Assembly (NCBI GenBank): GCA_035236585.1
Contig: CP141132.1
Span: forward strand, 49,541,880-49,605,879
DNA length: 64,000 nucleotides
Direction of reading: 5' to 3'
Source of the DNA: Warburgia ugandensis
Taxonomy: Eukaryota; Streptophyta; Magnoliopsida; Canellales; Canellaceae
Positions within the stretch are counted from its first letter, which is position 1. Every line of letters begins with the position of its first letter. The notes under the pieces are model-generated. The model was given only the letters and a program-made list of their open reading frames with translations, was not told the DNA's origin and searched no databases. Shown piece by piece: positions 51,647 through 62,985 of this stretch. A program made the translations under genes and the position numbers.

Positions 51647-52560
51647 CGCCGGGGATTTATGCCAGGTGTCATTTCACTGTAGGAATCAAGACAAGTACGT
51701 ATACAGACTTTAATTCGGGAAATTTCTCGATTAGAGAGGATGGGATTAATGGTTATGCTTTATAATAATAAGATAAAGATGACTATTGGTGTCGAAATGG
51801 GTTAGATTAAGAAGAGTCTCATTCAATGGCTACCAGACAATCTCCCAATAATACACGAGAGGCGATTGAGAATATCCACAAAACATGAGGTTTAATTAAG
51901 TAATAATCTTGATCTGGCAGGCAGCCTTATACAGCTAACTGTGGTTACAGGCCTGAGTAATCAACAGCAACTGGGATCAAACACCGGAGGGTGGTGGAGG
52001 AGATGTGCGTTGCAAGCCATGGGATGGACCGATGCTCGTGTGGCAATCGATATCCAATCATATGGAGATGATCATGCCTCTCAGTTTACAGCACTCCGAC
52101 AGATTGGCTTGAATCAAGGGCAGACATGTTACACCAAACAATAGCTTCGGCATTACAGCACCCAAGGGGGACAGTGTTGGTTTTATTATAGAGATTGATT
52201 AGGGAGGCCTCAGCTAAAACCATGGATCTCAGGAACTACTTGGGCTGAGTGACTGAGTGTTCATGTGGCAACCCATTTTAATGCTTTGAGGATCAATCAA
52301 TGAGCAGGCCTTCACTTGCGTGCCAATTTGAATCTATGCCCTAATACGTGTCCTTGTCGCGTGTAGGCGATCCATTCCTTGTTTGTCTAGACACATGTGG
52401 AGAGGTCCTTCAATCATAAAAATCCTTGATTTGTTTGTTATTTTAAAGCTAATGCTACATATGGCAAAATGTGAGCGACTTTTTGTGATAATTAAGGAAA
52501 CATATTCTGATCATGCAATTTAGTTGCATAAGCAGCACAGCTGGATTTTTGGTTTATTTT
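50870..52560. other. Unassigned DNA with GA/G tract
   Basis: No domain recognised. The 67-codon frame at 51,941-52,144 and its surroundings have more balanced composition than neighbouring DNA but match nothing I know. A GA microsatellite with an 11-G run lies at 51,606-51,646. Confidence 0.4.
51606..51646. repeat. (GA)n followed by G11
   Basis: About 15 GA units run directly into eleven consecutive Gs. Confidence 0.95.
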
Positions 52561-52794
52561 TGTTAGTATATTTTTGTCTTGGTTTCCTTAATTGTCTTGA
52601 TTCATCCATATCCTCTCCAGTGCTTATTTCGTTAGAGTAATTACTGGGATTACCGAATATTACAGAAAGATTACCCAGATTATCGAAGATTAGGGAGATA
52701 TTATAGGGATAATTTGTAATTTTCTGTACATATAAACACCATGTACAACGACGTAAATAATCTTGGAGTAACACTTGTCTTATTCGTTCTAACA
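52561..52794 (+). mobile_element. Ty1/copia 5' LTR, 234 bp
   Basis: It is bounded by TGTTAG and CTAACA inverted ends and contains TATAAA at 52,731-52,736. A primer site follows directly. The short length fits Ale/Retrofit-type copia elements. The 3' LTR is not in the window because the element is interrupted at 57,494. Confidence 0.85.
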
Positions 52795-52812
52795 TAGTCT
52801 CAGAGCCAATTT
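52795..52812 (+). promoter_or_regulatory. Copia primer binding site
   Basis: TAGTCTCAGAGCCAAT lies directly after the LTR and resembles the canonical TGGTATCAGAGCCA that pairs with initiator methionine tRNA. Confidence 0.75.
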
Positions 52813-53819
52813 AATCTTCAATCTTGTCGATTACAAAATTGCCGATCTCCGATCTTAGATATTGATCCTCTTTGATTTATCAATTTTGCAATTGGAAGTC
52901 TCATTGGATTGTTCTGACTGAAGCAAGGGATACGCAAGATTCCTGCAATCCAGTGTAACGCCGATGCATCCCTACTATGTAGGTGCATCGAGGCATCAAA
53001 TGCACCCTCATAGCTATTATTTCAATCCCTGAGATCTTGAGCAATTTCTTCTCCGATCACCACCGATCGCAATGTTCAAAACGTCATCTTCATCTTCACC
53101 CCAAGACTATCACTCCTATCTCATCGCTCACCGGTCTTGTGTGCTTCACCACCTGCGCAAGATTTTTAACACGAGCTTCTTGCGCGGTTACCGACCTCCC
53201 ATCGCAGACCCATCACCGGTAGTCGATCTCCCACAACGATGGCCGATAACAGAAGCCTTATCTAAGCGATCTTGGCTCATCACCTTCAAAGCGCCCCCCT
53301 CCCCTATGACGGTCTTGGCTTTGGATCTCTGTCGTGGATCTTGGCTCGTAGCCATCGAATGCTTCTCCTGGATCGCGGTCTTCACCAGTCACCGGCTTTC
53401 TCAATCTAAGTGACAACTGTGCAAGGATTCGATTCGAAACATATTGCTGGAGTGATCACCGCTAAGACTCTCCAGCCCCCGTGCAATCGCTATCCTCTCC
53501 AGCCGATCAGTGATTGGTTCTCTTGCTGCAGCAACAGCAGCTGACCTTCAGCCTCACTTCATTGCCGTCTACAACTTAGGTCTACTTGTTCATTACTTTA
53601 CATATCAGGTAGTTCTTTTTGCCATCTTCTCATTTTGCTAACAGTACAACCTCTATTTCGTCTCATTTACAATAATCCCTATTCGCCACCCCTTCATTTT
53701 ACTACCGATGCTCCTTCTATTTTGTCTTATTGGTGGCTGCTTCATAATTGACCATTTTACCCTTGCCATCATAAATTCGCACATGTTTGACCTCAAATAT
53801 ATTAATATTAAATTAGAAT
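52813..53819 (+). other. Unusually long GC-rich copia leader
   Basis: About 1 kb separates the primer site from the first gag-like sequence, longer than usual for short-LTR copia elements. From 53,030 to 53,540 it is C/G-rich with many CGATC pieces. A 113-codon frame (53,072-53,413, starting MFKTSSSSSPQDYHSYL) matches nothing I recognise. It could be degraded gag, captured host DNA or an insertion. Confidence 0.4.
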
Positions 53820-55860
53820 GTAACAATAGGCTCTATTTGGGCCAAAACAATGACGTCAATCCTCAAAAGTAAAGAACTCGAGATGATCATTACCAGGGAA
53901 TCATCATGGCTATCCTATCTACAAAAACTTGCAGAATGGGAATAGAAAAATCACTATATTATTGCCTTGATTTGTCTAAACTACACTCAAGCAATTTTTA
54001 TGACAATTATTTATTCTGATCTTGCTCAAGATGTGTGGCACAATCTCATATCAACTTATCTTCAAACCAATTTTTCCAGAAGATATCAAGAACTTAAAAT
54101 TTATTATTTGCGACAACAACCTAAACAGCACATCACTTAGTTCATGTGAATGCAAGTCCTATGGGAACAAATATCACTTACTAAACTAGCACAAACTCGT
54201 ACTCATAAGAATATTAACTACCTGAATAGACCTATTTCTTCCAGTTTCTTATTGTATTTACTGATGAGTTCGAAGTACTGCATAGTTCCATTTTCATCAC
54301 TCTCCTCTACCTACCGTTCAGAGCATTCTTCCAGAACTAAGTGCTGAGCAAACTCTCAAAGGACTGTCTTTTGAGTCACCATTAATTTTGTACTTGCCAC
54401 TGTTCATCGCTCCAAATTTTCTAAATCTCCTACCAGTGGCAAGAATCCTCTCTCTGCATGTATTGTTGTAAGAAAGGTCATTGGAAGAATGATTCCTTAT
54501 GTCTTTAACATCGTAATAAAGGTCCTTCTTGTGCTACTATAGCTGCTAGTCCACTGAATGCCCCTTCTTCATCCTCCACACTTGATATAGGAGTTTTACT
54601 CTCCAACGTCCATGGAGTCTTTTGCAATCTCTTCAATCAAATTTCATTTAGTAATGGTCTTTCCAGCACTAGTAATCATTCTAATGCCTCTACATCATTC
54701 CCACCAAGTATGTCTCATAACCTTACATGGTTTTTTGACTCAGGGCGTCAAATCATATGTCTCGAGCTCCACATGTCTTTTCGTACATTTTCTCATTAAA
54801 CAGCCATATATCCATTTACATTGCCAATAACACTCCATTATCTGTAACACACATTGGAATAGTCAAAACTTGTAACTTGACCTTACATAATATTTTACTC
54901 GTTCCTTATCTCATGGTGAATTTGATATTATTCAGCCAGTTATGTGATTAAGGATATCATGTTATTTTCAGTGACAATAAATGTAGTGTGAGACCCACTG
55001 ACCGAGAAGATATGTGGGACTGGGATTAGGAGTGGACACCTTTACTACCCTCATTCTCTTCATTTGCCCATCATATCTCATATCATTCTCTCCACTCACA
55101 TTAAATTATGGCATGATCACTTCAGTCACCCTTTTTTGCCTCACCTTCATAAACTCATGCCTAGTGGATCTTTAGGCACACTATATCATATTCAGCATCT
55201 TTACATTGTTAAAACATTGAATGTTTAGCAAACAACATATTCTCCCCTTTTTCTCTTAGTAAAATTACTGCTCTATTTGAATTCATAGTGATGTTTGGTC
55301 TTCCTTTATTGAAAGTTTTACTAGTACTTGCTATTATGTTATGCTCATTCATGTTTTTATGTGTTTCACATGGATCTGTATCATGCACTCAAAATCTAAG
55401 GTTTATCAAAATTATGTTAACTTCACCAACATGATATACATATAATATTCAAAAAGAATCAAAATATTTAGGTCTAATTCTACTAGTGAATTTCGCTTAT
55501 CATAATTTTTAAACATTGTTGCATCACATGGTACCATGTCTCAACTTTCATGTCCCAATACACCAAAATAAAATGAGGTATTCAAATGCAAACACAACCA
55601 TATTGTTGAAACCATTCACGCACATCTCTCCTCCCAACTCCCACCAACATTCTAGGGAGAAGCAGCATTAACCTCCATTTATTTCATCAATTGAACACCC
55701 ACTCCCTTATTAAATCACAAAACACCTTATGAACATCTTCACAAATCGCCACCATTATATCATCATCTCAAAATTTGTGGATCCACATGTTTTGTACTTT
55801 TGCTTCACAAGGAACATACTAGCTTTCTATTCAATCAGTCTTGTATATTTTTGTAGGGTA
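53820..55860 (+). pseudogene. Copia gag, protease and integrase N-terminal relic
   Basis: Pieces in order: DVWHNLISTYLQTNFSRRYQ (gag, about 54,030), LKIYYLRQQPKQHIT, zinc knuckle CMYCCKKGHWKND (about 54,457, with the last Cys replaced by Ser), WFFDSG (54,728, protease active site D-S-G retained), and LWHDHFSHPFLPHLHKLM (55,105, integrase zinc-binding entry). Integrase-core traces such as FGLPLLKV and SHGSVS follow. The products would be capsid, protease and integrase. Stops and frameshifts occur in every domain, so none can be made intact. Confidence 0.8.
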
Positions 55861-56029
55861 AAATACTGAACAAAATGGATACAGGTGCTACTACCCTACA
55901 CTCATTGTATTCGAGTATCTTAAAATGACATCTTATGGGAACAAATTCCTGTTATAACACTTCCTTGAAATTCTTCCAGTTCTCATACCACCTTCATTGA
56001 TTCCTTTCCCAAAACTTATCCACCATCTA

Positions 56030-57494
56030 CTCCAACAAATCCTCACAATCCTCCACCATCGCCACCACCTCATTCTCCCACTCTTACCGAATCTTCGTCT
56101 ATGGCTCCTTCAAAGAACATACCTAGGAATCCTCCTCGCATCCATCAACCTCCAACAAAACTAAATGATTATTGCTGCTATGCCACCAATTTATTTGGCA
56201 TTCATGTTCATCAAACCTATAGAGAAGCGAGCACATAACATGAATGGGTTCAGGCTATGCAGACCAAATTGTAGGCCCCCGTTAATACCAATACTTGGGA
56301 TCTCACCTCTTTGCTACTAGGCAAATCAATTATTGATTATAGGTGGATCTACAAAATTAAAACTAAGGTTGGTGGTTCAATTGAGCATTATAAGGCATGA
56401 GTTGTGGCCAAAGGCTTCATTCAAGAGTATGGCCTAGATTAAACATTTGCTTTTGCTGCCCACATCACTGTTTGTAACTAAGTTACTGTTGCTTCTATTC
56501 ATTCTTGGCCACTTCACCAGATCGATGTCAAGAATGCATTTCTTCATAGAAACCTTCATGAGGAAATCGATATGAAGCTATCCCCTGGTCTTCCTAACCA
56601 ACAAGACCAAGTTTGTCATCTTCGACGGGCTCTCTATGGACTCAAGCAAGTACCTAAAGCATGGTTCAAGAAATTTTCTTCTACTATCACTCACTTTGGG
56701 TTCCAACAAAGTGACAATGATTTAGCATTGTTTATCTGTCAAAGCAAGCATGGTGATGTCTTTCTATTATTATATGTTGATGACTTAATCATTATTAGAA
56801 GTGATGCTACTGGGTTTAGTGCCACAAAGTCTTTTCTTTCTGGCACTTTTGAAATGAAAGACTTAAGCATCCTTAGCTACTTTCTCAACATCGAATTTCA
56901 ATGCAATCGACGTGGTTATCTTCTTTCAAGTGCACCTCTAAGATTCTTACTCTTTTGCATTTTTCAAATGACAAGACATGTGACACTCCTCTTGCTATTA
57001 ACGTCAAGCTTTGACAATCAGATGGTGAACCATTATCCAATCTAACTCTTTATCGTCAACTAGCAGGCATGCTCACATCTCTTACTATCACTCGACCAGA
57101 CATTGCTCATGCTGTTTATATAGTATCTCAATGTATGTCTGCTACATGTACTAATCATTATGATGCTATTTTATGCATTATTTATTATCTTCATGGAACT
57201 CATTGTAGAAGCTTTCTTCTTTTCTCGTCATCAGCTCTGATTCTTCAAGCATTCTTTGATGTTGACTAGGGAGGCAATGTCATAGATAGAAAATCCACCA
57301 CAGGATATCTTATCTTTCTAGGAGACTCCTTAATCTCTTGGAAAAGTAAAAAAATAGGATATTGTGTCTCCAGTACAGAGTCAAATTATCATATACTTGA
57401 TAATACTCCTTGTAAGATACTTTGGCTTTGTAGCTTACTTCACGATTTTGGTATCCCACAATCTTAGCCCACTCATATCCATTTTGACAGTAAA
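56030..57494 (+). pseudogene. Copia reverse transcriptase and RNase H relic, 3' truncated
   Basis: A proline-rich linker (about 56,030-56,150) precedes EWVQAMQTKL, NTNTWDL, KTKVGGSIEHYKA, VVAKGFIQEYGLD and QIDVKNAFLHRNLHEEIDMK. A 157-codon open stretch (56,572-57,045) carries RRALYGLKQVPKAWFKK and the catalytic YVDDLII at about 56,777, still intact. RNase H follows: TRPDIAHAVYIVSQ, RKSTTGYLIFLGDSLISWKS, STESNYH, LCSLLHDFGI, THIHFDSK. Similarity stops at 57,494, in the middle of RNase H, where a gypsy LTR begins. At least five stops and two frameshifts are present. Confidence 0.9.
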
Positions 57495-59624
57495 TGTGAC
57501 ACCCCGGATTTTTTTTATAATAATAATAATAGTTGTAGTGAGGATCCCAAAATAAAAAGTTTCTATTAATTAATTATTTAAAACATTTATTGAAAACTGC
57601 CAGGAGTTATTTTCTTTTTCCAAAACATCACGATTATAATTTAAGACATAATTAAAATTTCGCGGTGATACAAATGAAACAATACACAAGTCAAACTAAC
57701 GTCAAATCATCAGTCCCTTTATTTTCAAAACAATAAATATCCAAAACATAATAACAATGTGGCCCAGGGTCCATCCATCATAACATCCCACCTTAATATC
57801 CATCATATGTATAACTGTGATAATCAAATCCATAAATTAAATGTATACAGTCCATAAAGAAAATCAAATGGTAGTTCATTTATTAACTCACATCATTGTC
57901 TATCTGTCAAAGTAAAGGAATCTCCCACTACTATCACGGTCTCTCAACAGTCTTGCCCTTCCTGCTGTCATGCTCAAGATCTAAGGCATCGCAAAACAAA
58001 GTAATGCCTTAGCAAGCTATTGCTTGTATAGGTACATAGACATTTAATGTAATAATGATGGAATAATCAAATAACAGTAGTAATATAATAAGTTCTATCA
58101 TATATGCAAATAAAATCATTATAAGCAATGCCAACATAATCTCAAAACATCATGTGTGATAAAACATGCATGTCATGGATTTAAAACAAAATATGATCTA
58201 ATGTAAATGAGCATACCATAATAGCAGGGCACCCAAAAGTATGTGGGTCCCATGAGTGTCCCATACAATGGTATAAACAGATCATGAGTACTCATATCAC
58301 TCCTCTGAGTGTCGTCACACCCAAGCATACAAATCACATCTCTATGCTCATCATGCAAGCACACAGAATAAGAGTATGGATAGTCATGCTGCAATGGCAA
58401 CCCTCCAAGGTCTCAACCACTGCCACTCCTCATCAACACCATAACGGGAGACTTAAGGTCCGTCCCCATGGAAAGCCCTAGACCAATAGTGTGGACTATC
58501 CATGTTACCAAACCCCTATCGAAAGCCATCTTTGGGCAGGTGTCTATCATATCACAATCACATCATAAATCTCAGAGGGTAGGTAGCTGGCCCTACTCCC
58601 TCCTAGTATGACATCCACAGGGTGAGAGCATTCGTCATAAAACCCAAAACACAAAAAACACGTATCTCGAAAATCATGAGCACTCGTGGCTCACAATCCT
58701 CAAGGCACGCCCCTCATCCCGGGGCTAGCCTCTAAAAGGACCAACCACCAAGCCTCCACTTTTCTTATGAAAACCCATCAATTTCAGTGATGCAGTAAGG
58801 AAAGAAAATTTCTAATTATGTATAAATACGGAGTATCAATCTCAAGACTCATTGATCATAAATCCATTTAATACATTATTAAATCTAATATCGATCATAG
58901 CATAAAACTCTAAATCTCACCAAATCACATACTAATAATAAGTGCAATTAAATCATAATCAATCATGATGCTATGATTATGCAATGTTTTTTAAAATCAA
59001 AACATAACATTAAATGTCGTCACCTACCTTGATGCGAGATCACTCAACTCGAGCGTATAATCCCCTTATCTTAAACATTCAAATGTACCTATCCATACCA
59101 CAATACTATTTTTAAAAAATTTCTAAATTAAAAGTGGTCAATTATAAGTTTTTAAGTTAAATCTAGGTCCACGTCGTCAAGACGATTGCAACGAATCTTT
59201 CCAATATTAATTTGGACCTCTGTAGCTCTAAAAATCAAGTTTTTGGTGAAAATAATATTATTAATTTATAGGGGGTCGGGCGGTGCGTTTGCACCAGTTT
59301 ACACTGATGGCCTGGTTTACCCCAGGTTACACTGGCGTCCCCAAGACGCTGTGGCTCCAGAACATGCAGTGGGACGTGACCGTGCTTTCTGGTTACCAGG
59401 ATGCACCGCCGCGTGCATCTTGGTCGCCAGGATGCCGAGCATCCTGACCTTGCGTGACCACATGCAAGGGCGCTCCCGCATGCGCGTTCACGACTACGTG
59501 TGCCCGCGCTGCTTTCCTAATAGGGCGTCTCCTTTGGCATAGGTCGATCTGGTAGGATCGAGATAGCCCTTCTAGGCCTTCCAATCAACCCCACCCCCGA
59601 TTGACGCTCTTGTTTTGTCAGTAG
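57495..59624 (-). mobile_element. Gypsy LTR fragment inserted in copia RNase H
   Basis: The left border TGTGACACCCCGGATTTTTT is the reverse complement of a typical Tekay/Del LTR end and falls exactly where copia homology stops. The interior is LTR-like, with a GC-rich block at 59,270-59,520 as in other gypsy LTRs here. At 59,625 another LTR begins, so the rest of this LTR or element probably lies beyond the younger insertion, outside the window. The 118-codon frame at 59,186-59,542 is a chance frame in the GC block. Confidence 0.7.
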
Positions 59625-62600
59625 TGTCACGACCCCAATCCCCAGGGCCGCGATTAGGCTTAATCAAGCCTAATGATTGGGCGAGCCAGGCCTACGTGGC
59701 CTTGCTTTTTTTCTTTTCTTCATAATTATATCACAACGGAAGTGTTGAGAGAGCTAGGTGCTCTTGTCCTGGGAAAGTCACAATTTACTAGTAATATATA
59801 TATATATATATATATTTTTCTCCTTTAACAACCGAGTCCTACCGAAATTTCGGCAGAGTCTCCCCTGTTTTTCGGACATTAAGCATTTAACGCATGCTAT
59901 GCGGTTCACCTGATAGACAACATAGCAGTCGTAATTTACTGGAGGGAGACTCAGTCTCCATACTATCTATCATAGCAAGACATACATAATGCATAAGGAA
60001 TCAGTGTCAAAATAAGACATAACTCGTTTAGCACTTATATACATGTGTTTATATACAACTCAAAATTTAACAGCTTCAAGCAAGCTTTCTTCGACTCACT
60101 CAACGACCTTTCTCTTCTCTGCCTGACTGGTACCTGCAAAATAACAAGGTGAGCTGCGAAGCCCAGTAAGGGAAAAGAACCAAACCCATGCATATCCAGT
60201 CATTCTCATTGCCACGCTTAAGAACACATTCACTATAACATGAGCATGCATTTTCCATTTTAACTAGTCATATATAACATAGTTAGCATGTGCTATCAAA
60301 TAAGGCCTATGCTTATTAGACCACAAGTTCACTTTTTCCCCAAATTCTAATATGACACAACAGTCATCGCATGCATACAAGCACACCCCATAAGGATTTC
60401 CTATTCGTGTCCAACCACAGGACATTCAATAGATGAGTGACTAAGTCATAGACCTCATTCTAAAGTTAAATGCAAACTATAAGTGTTATTACCAACAAAG
60501 CTATATACTCAGTGATGATTTTCTCAGTAATATTAAACCTGCCTAGCATTACACTAGGATTCAATAGTCATCTCCCTCAAGGATTACCATCTTGGGAGGC
60601 CCACTATGTGCATCATCATCAAGGCAGCCGAACCCTCAGGATTTACCATCTTGGGCAGCGCCAAAGTCAGGTTCCCTCAGGGTTTACCATCTTGGGTGGC
60701 TCCACCTTAGTCGAAATCAACCAGGCAGCCCTTTCCCTCAGGGTTTACCATCTTGGGTAACTCAATATGCCAGCTCGTCCCTCAGGGTTTACCATCTTGG
60801 GCGGCTCCACTGTGATCCCAAAAGGCCAGGCAGCCCTTTCCCTCAGGAATTACCATCTTGGGAGGCTTAATACCTGACAGCTCATCCCTCAGGGGTTACC
60901 ATCTTGGGCAGCTCCACCATGATTCCAAAGAACCAGGCAGCCCTTTCCCTCAGGGTTTACCGTCTTGGGAGGCTCAATACCTGCAGTACCCAATCCTCAG
61001 GATTTACCGTCTTGGGCGGCTTCACCTTAGTTGCAAGCAACCAGGTAGCCCTTTCCCTCAGGAATTACCATCTTGGAAAGCGTCATCATAGCTTACCGGG
61101 CGGCCCTCAAGGCTTACTATCTTGGGCTTGACCATTTTATAACAGTTTGCATCATCACAACAGTTAAGCATAGCAAATCATACTATAACATGACCTTTTT
61201 AATAAGAAATTACAATTTCTATCATCCATTAAACCAAGGTGGCAATATATACATTTTACACATGCATAAAGTTAATTTCAAGAGAACATAACAACAAGAA
61301 TTTAAAGAATGCAAGGGTTCAGGGTCCTTACCTGCTCTCCACGTATAATTCAAAGTCCTACTGGTAGAACCGTTCTCACTGTTCTCAAACCTCTGCAACA
61401 AATGCAAGTTCTACGTAAATTATAGAATTTCATGCCATTTTCTATAGCCACTTCTAGTTCTACATCCACTATGTTCTTAATCTAACCTCACATATCTAGA
61501 TCAAGGATTTGCATACCAATTGGTCGCTATCCAATTGGATCAGTGCCATTGGTCTTACATCGATGGTCTAGATCAAGCGTGTACCTCTAAAAGTTTCAAT
61601 TTCCAACATTTTAGGTAAGTTATTTCACAATTCAATGCTTTTGGCCATAACTCATGGTCTGATATCCTTTCCTGACCTCTGACATTCGTTGATCGAGCAT
61701 TGGACGGCCAGATAGGATCTCCCATCACTTTATCCGTGATTAGTCAGTCATTTCTATGATAATTCATCACCAATGGTTACTTGGAGTTATATTTGACCTA
61801 AATTTACCTTCCGATCACATTTTTAACGGTCGGATGTTAAGGTTCCAAAATTTCCCTATGCATCTACAAGCAATTTCGTGGACCAATCGATTCCTGATCG
61901 ACGATCCGTCTTTGCGGATGAAAAGATCACGCGCGAATCGTCCATATCTGAAAATTTTCATTTTTCACATTTTTTTTTTGGGTCGCCGAAAAATGTCACC
62001 GTCGCCGGAGAAGATGACCGGATTCCGGTCGTCGCCGGCGACACAGGTGACGTCGTTTTTCAGCCAAATTTAATGGGAATGCTTAGAATTTCCCGAATTT
62101 TCGTTTTCTAGTGTTTTCCCCTTTTGATTTTTACTAAAACTACCGTTTTTTGCCGGATTTTTCAAGGGTTTTTGAAACTAACCCTAGGTGCTGTTTTTTG
62201 TAGTTTCCGGGGTCGTTTCTTGCCAGATTTCCATGAAACCAAAGGGGTTTCACCTAGAAGCATCTAAGGAACAGTATGAATGGTTAGATTTTCAATTTAA
62301 TCCCGTTCTGTTCCCTGTATGTTTTGAATCCGACGGTGTTTTATTTTTTCACCGTCCAGTTCTTCAAAAAATCTGTATTCACGTTGAAGAGGAAGGGGAA
62401 ATGGGAAGAATAGAAGAGGTTAGGAGGCTTACCTGGGTCCAACTTGCAGCTAGCACGACCCGAAGATGATGACCCAACTCCCCGTAGCCGGTGAAGCTTG
62501 GGTCTTGTCTGGTAGGCAAGGGTGGAGAGGGAGTGAACGAGGGATGGGGAGGGCGTGAGGGCTGTGCAGGGTTGACTGGAAGGGAAGGGTGTCCAGGGGA

Positions 62601-62970
62601 AGGGGGTGAAAAGGGAGGGGGAGTAGCTGGGAAACGAGGGGAGAGGGTTGCCGGCTTGGCTCCCTCTTCCCATCATTGCAGACGGACGCGTGGGAGTAGA
62701 GCTCCACGCGCCCGCGTGTAGGGCTCCTCCCACGTGGCACCGAGTTCACACACACACACATTAGGGGGGGTGCCCTTATCAATTTGGGCCCCCTCTGCTC
62801 GATGGGAAAACTCCCGGGTCTTTCGCTCTCGATCTCCGTTTCGTGCGTTTTTAGTGTCGTTGGAAAGCTCTCTCCGAGCACAGTCTGATAAATGACTTTT
62901 TCATCGTTAACTTCTAATGTTCGTGATGTTTACGTTTTACTCTATTACTTAAGACACGAGCGTGACAACA
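59625..62970 (-). mobile_element. Tekay/Del-type gypsy 3' LTR, about 3.3 kb
   Basis: The left border is TGTCACGACCCC. The right border ends CGTGACA (62,967) or CGTGACAACA (62,970), giving inverted ends TGTCACG/CGTGACA. A purine tract and the end of pol follow immediately, fixing this as the 3' LTR of a minus-strand element. AGTAG at 59,620-59,624 is the candidate target duplication; its partner is outside the window. The LTR includes a tandem array (60,570-61,135), a TA run at 59,794-59,815, a CA run at 62,747-62,760 and a GC-rich promoter-side region (61,900-62,900). Confidence 0.85.
60570..61135. repeat. Tandem array in the LTR, 11 copies, alternating spacing
   Basis: CCCTCAGGGTTTACCATCTTGGG and variants recur 11 times. 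CTTGGG positions are 60,591, 60,650, 60,691, 60,752, 60,796, 60,857, 60,903, 60,964, 61,011, 61,072 (as CTTGGA) and 61,121. Spacing alternates between 59-61 and 41-49 bp, so the true unit is a dimer of about 105 bp. The long arm carries CCAGGCAGCCCTTTC and the short arm CTCAATACC/CAGCTC. Plus-strand frames repeating GLPSW are repeat artefacts. Confidence 0.95.
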
Positions 62971-62985
62971 CTCCCCTACTCAAAG
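62971..62985 (-). promoter_or_regulatory. Polypurine tract of the Tekay-type element
   Basis: The minus strand reads GAGTAGGGGAG directly before the LTR. The pol stop codon TGA overlaps its start, which is common in compact gypsy elements. Confidence 0.65.

Noticed and set aside
59186-59584. 118-codon frame in a GC-rich block considered as a host exon
   Set aside because: Lies within an LTR fragment and resembles GC blocks in other gypsy LTRs here; no domain.
60470-61131. Overlapping plus-strand frames with repeated GLPSW-type peptides, looking like a repeat protein
   Set aside because: They are translations of the LTR tandem array. Frames change between copies because unit lengths are not multiples of three.
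62341-62881. Proline/serine-rich minus frames of 130-143 codons
   Set aside because: Inside the promoter half of the 3.3-kb LTR; low complexity, no domain.
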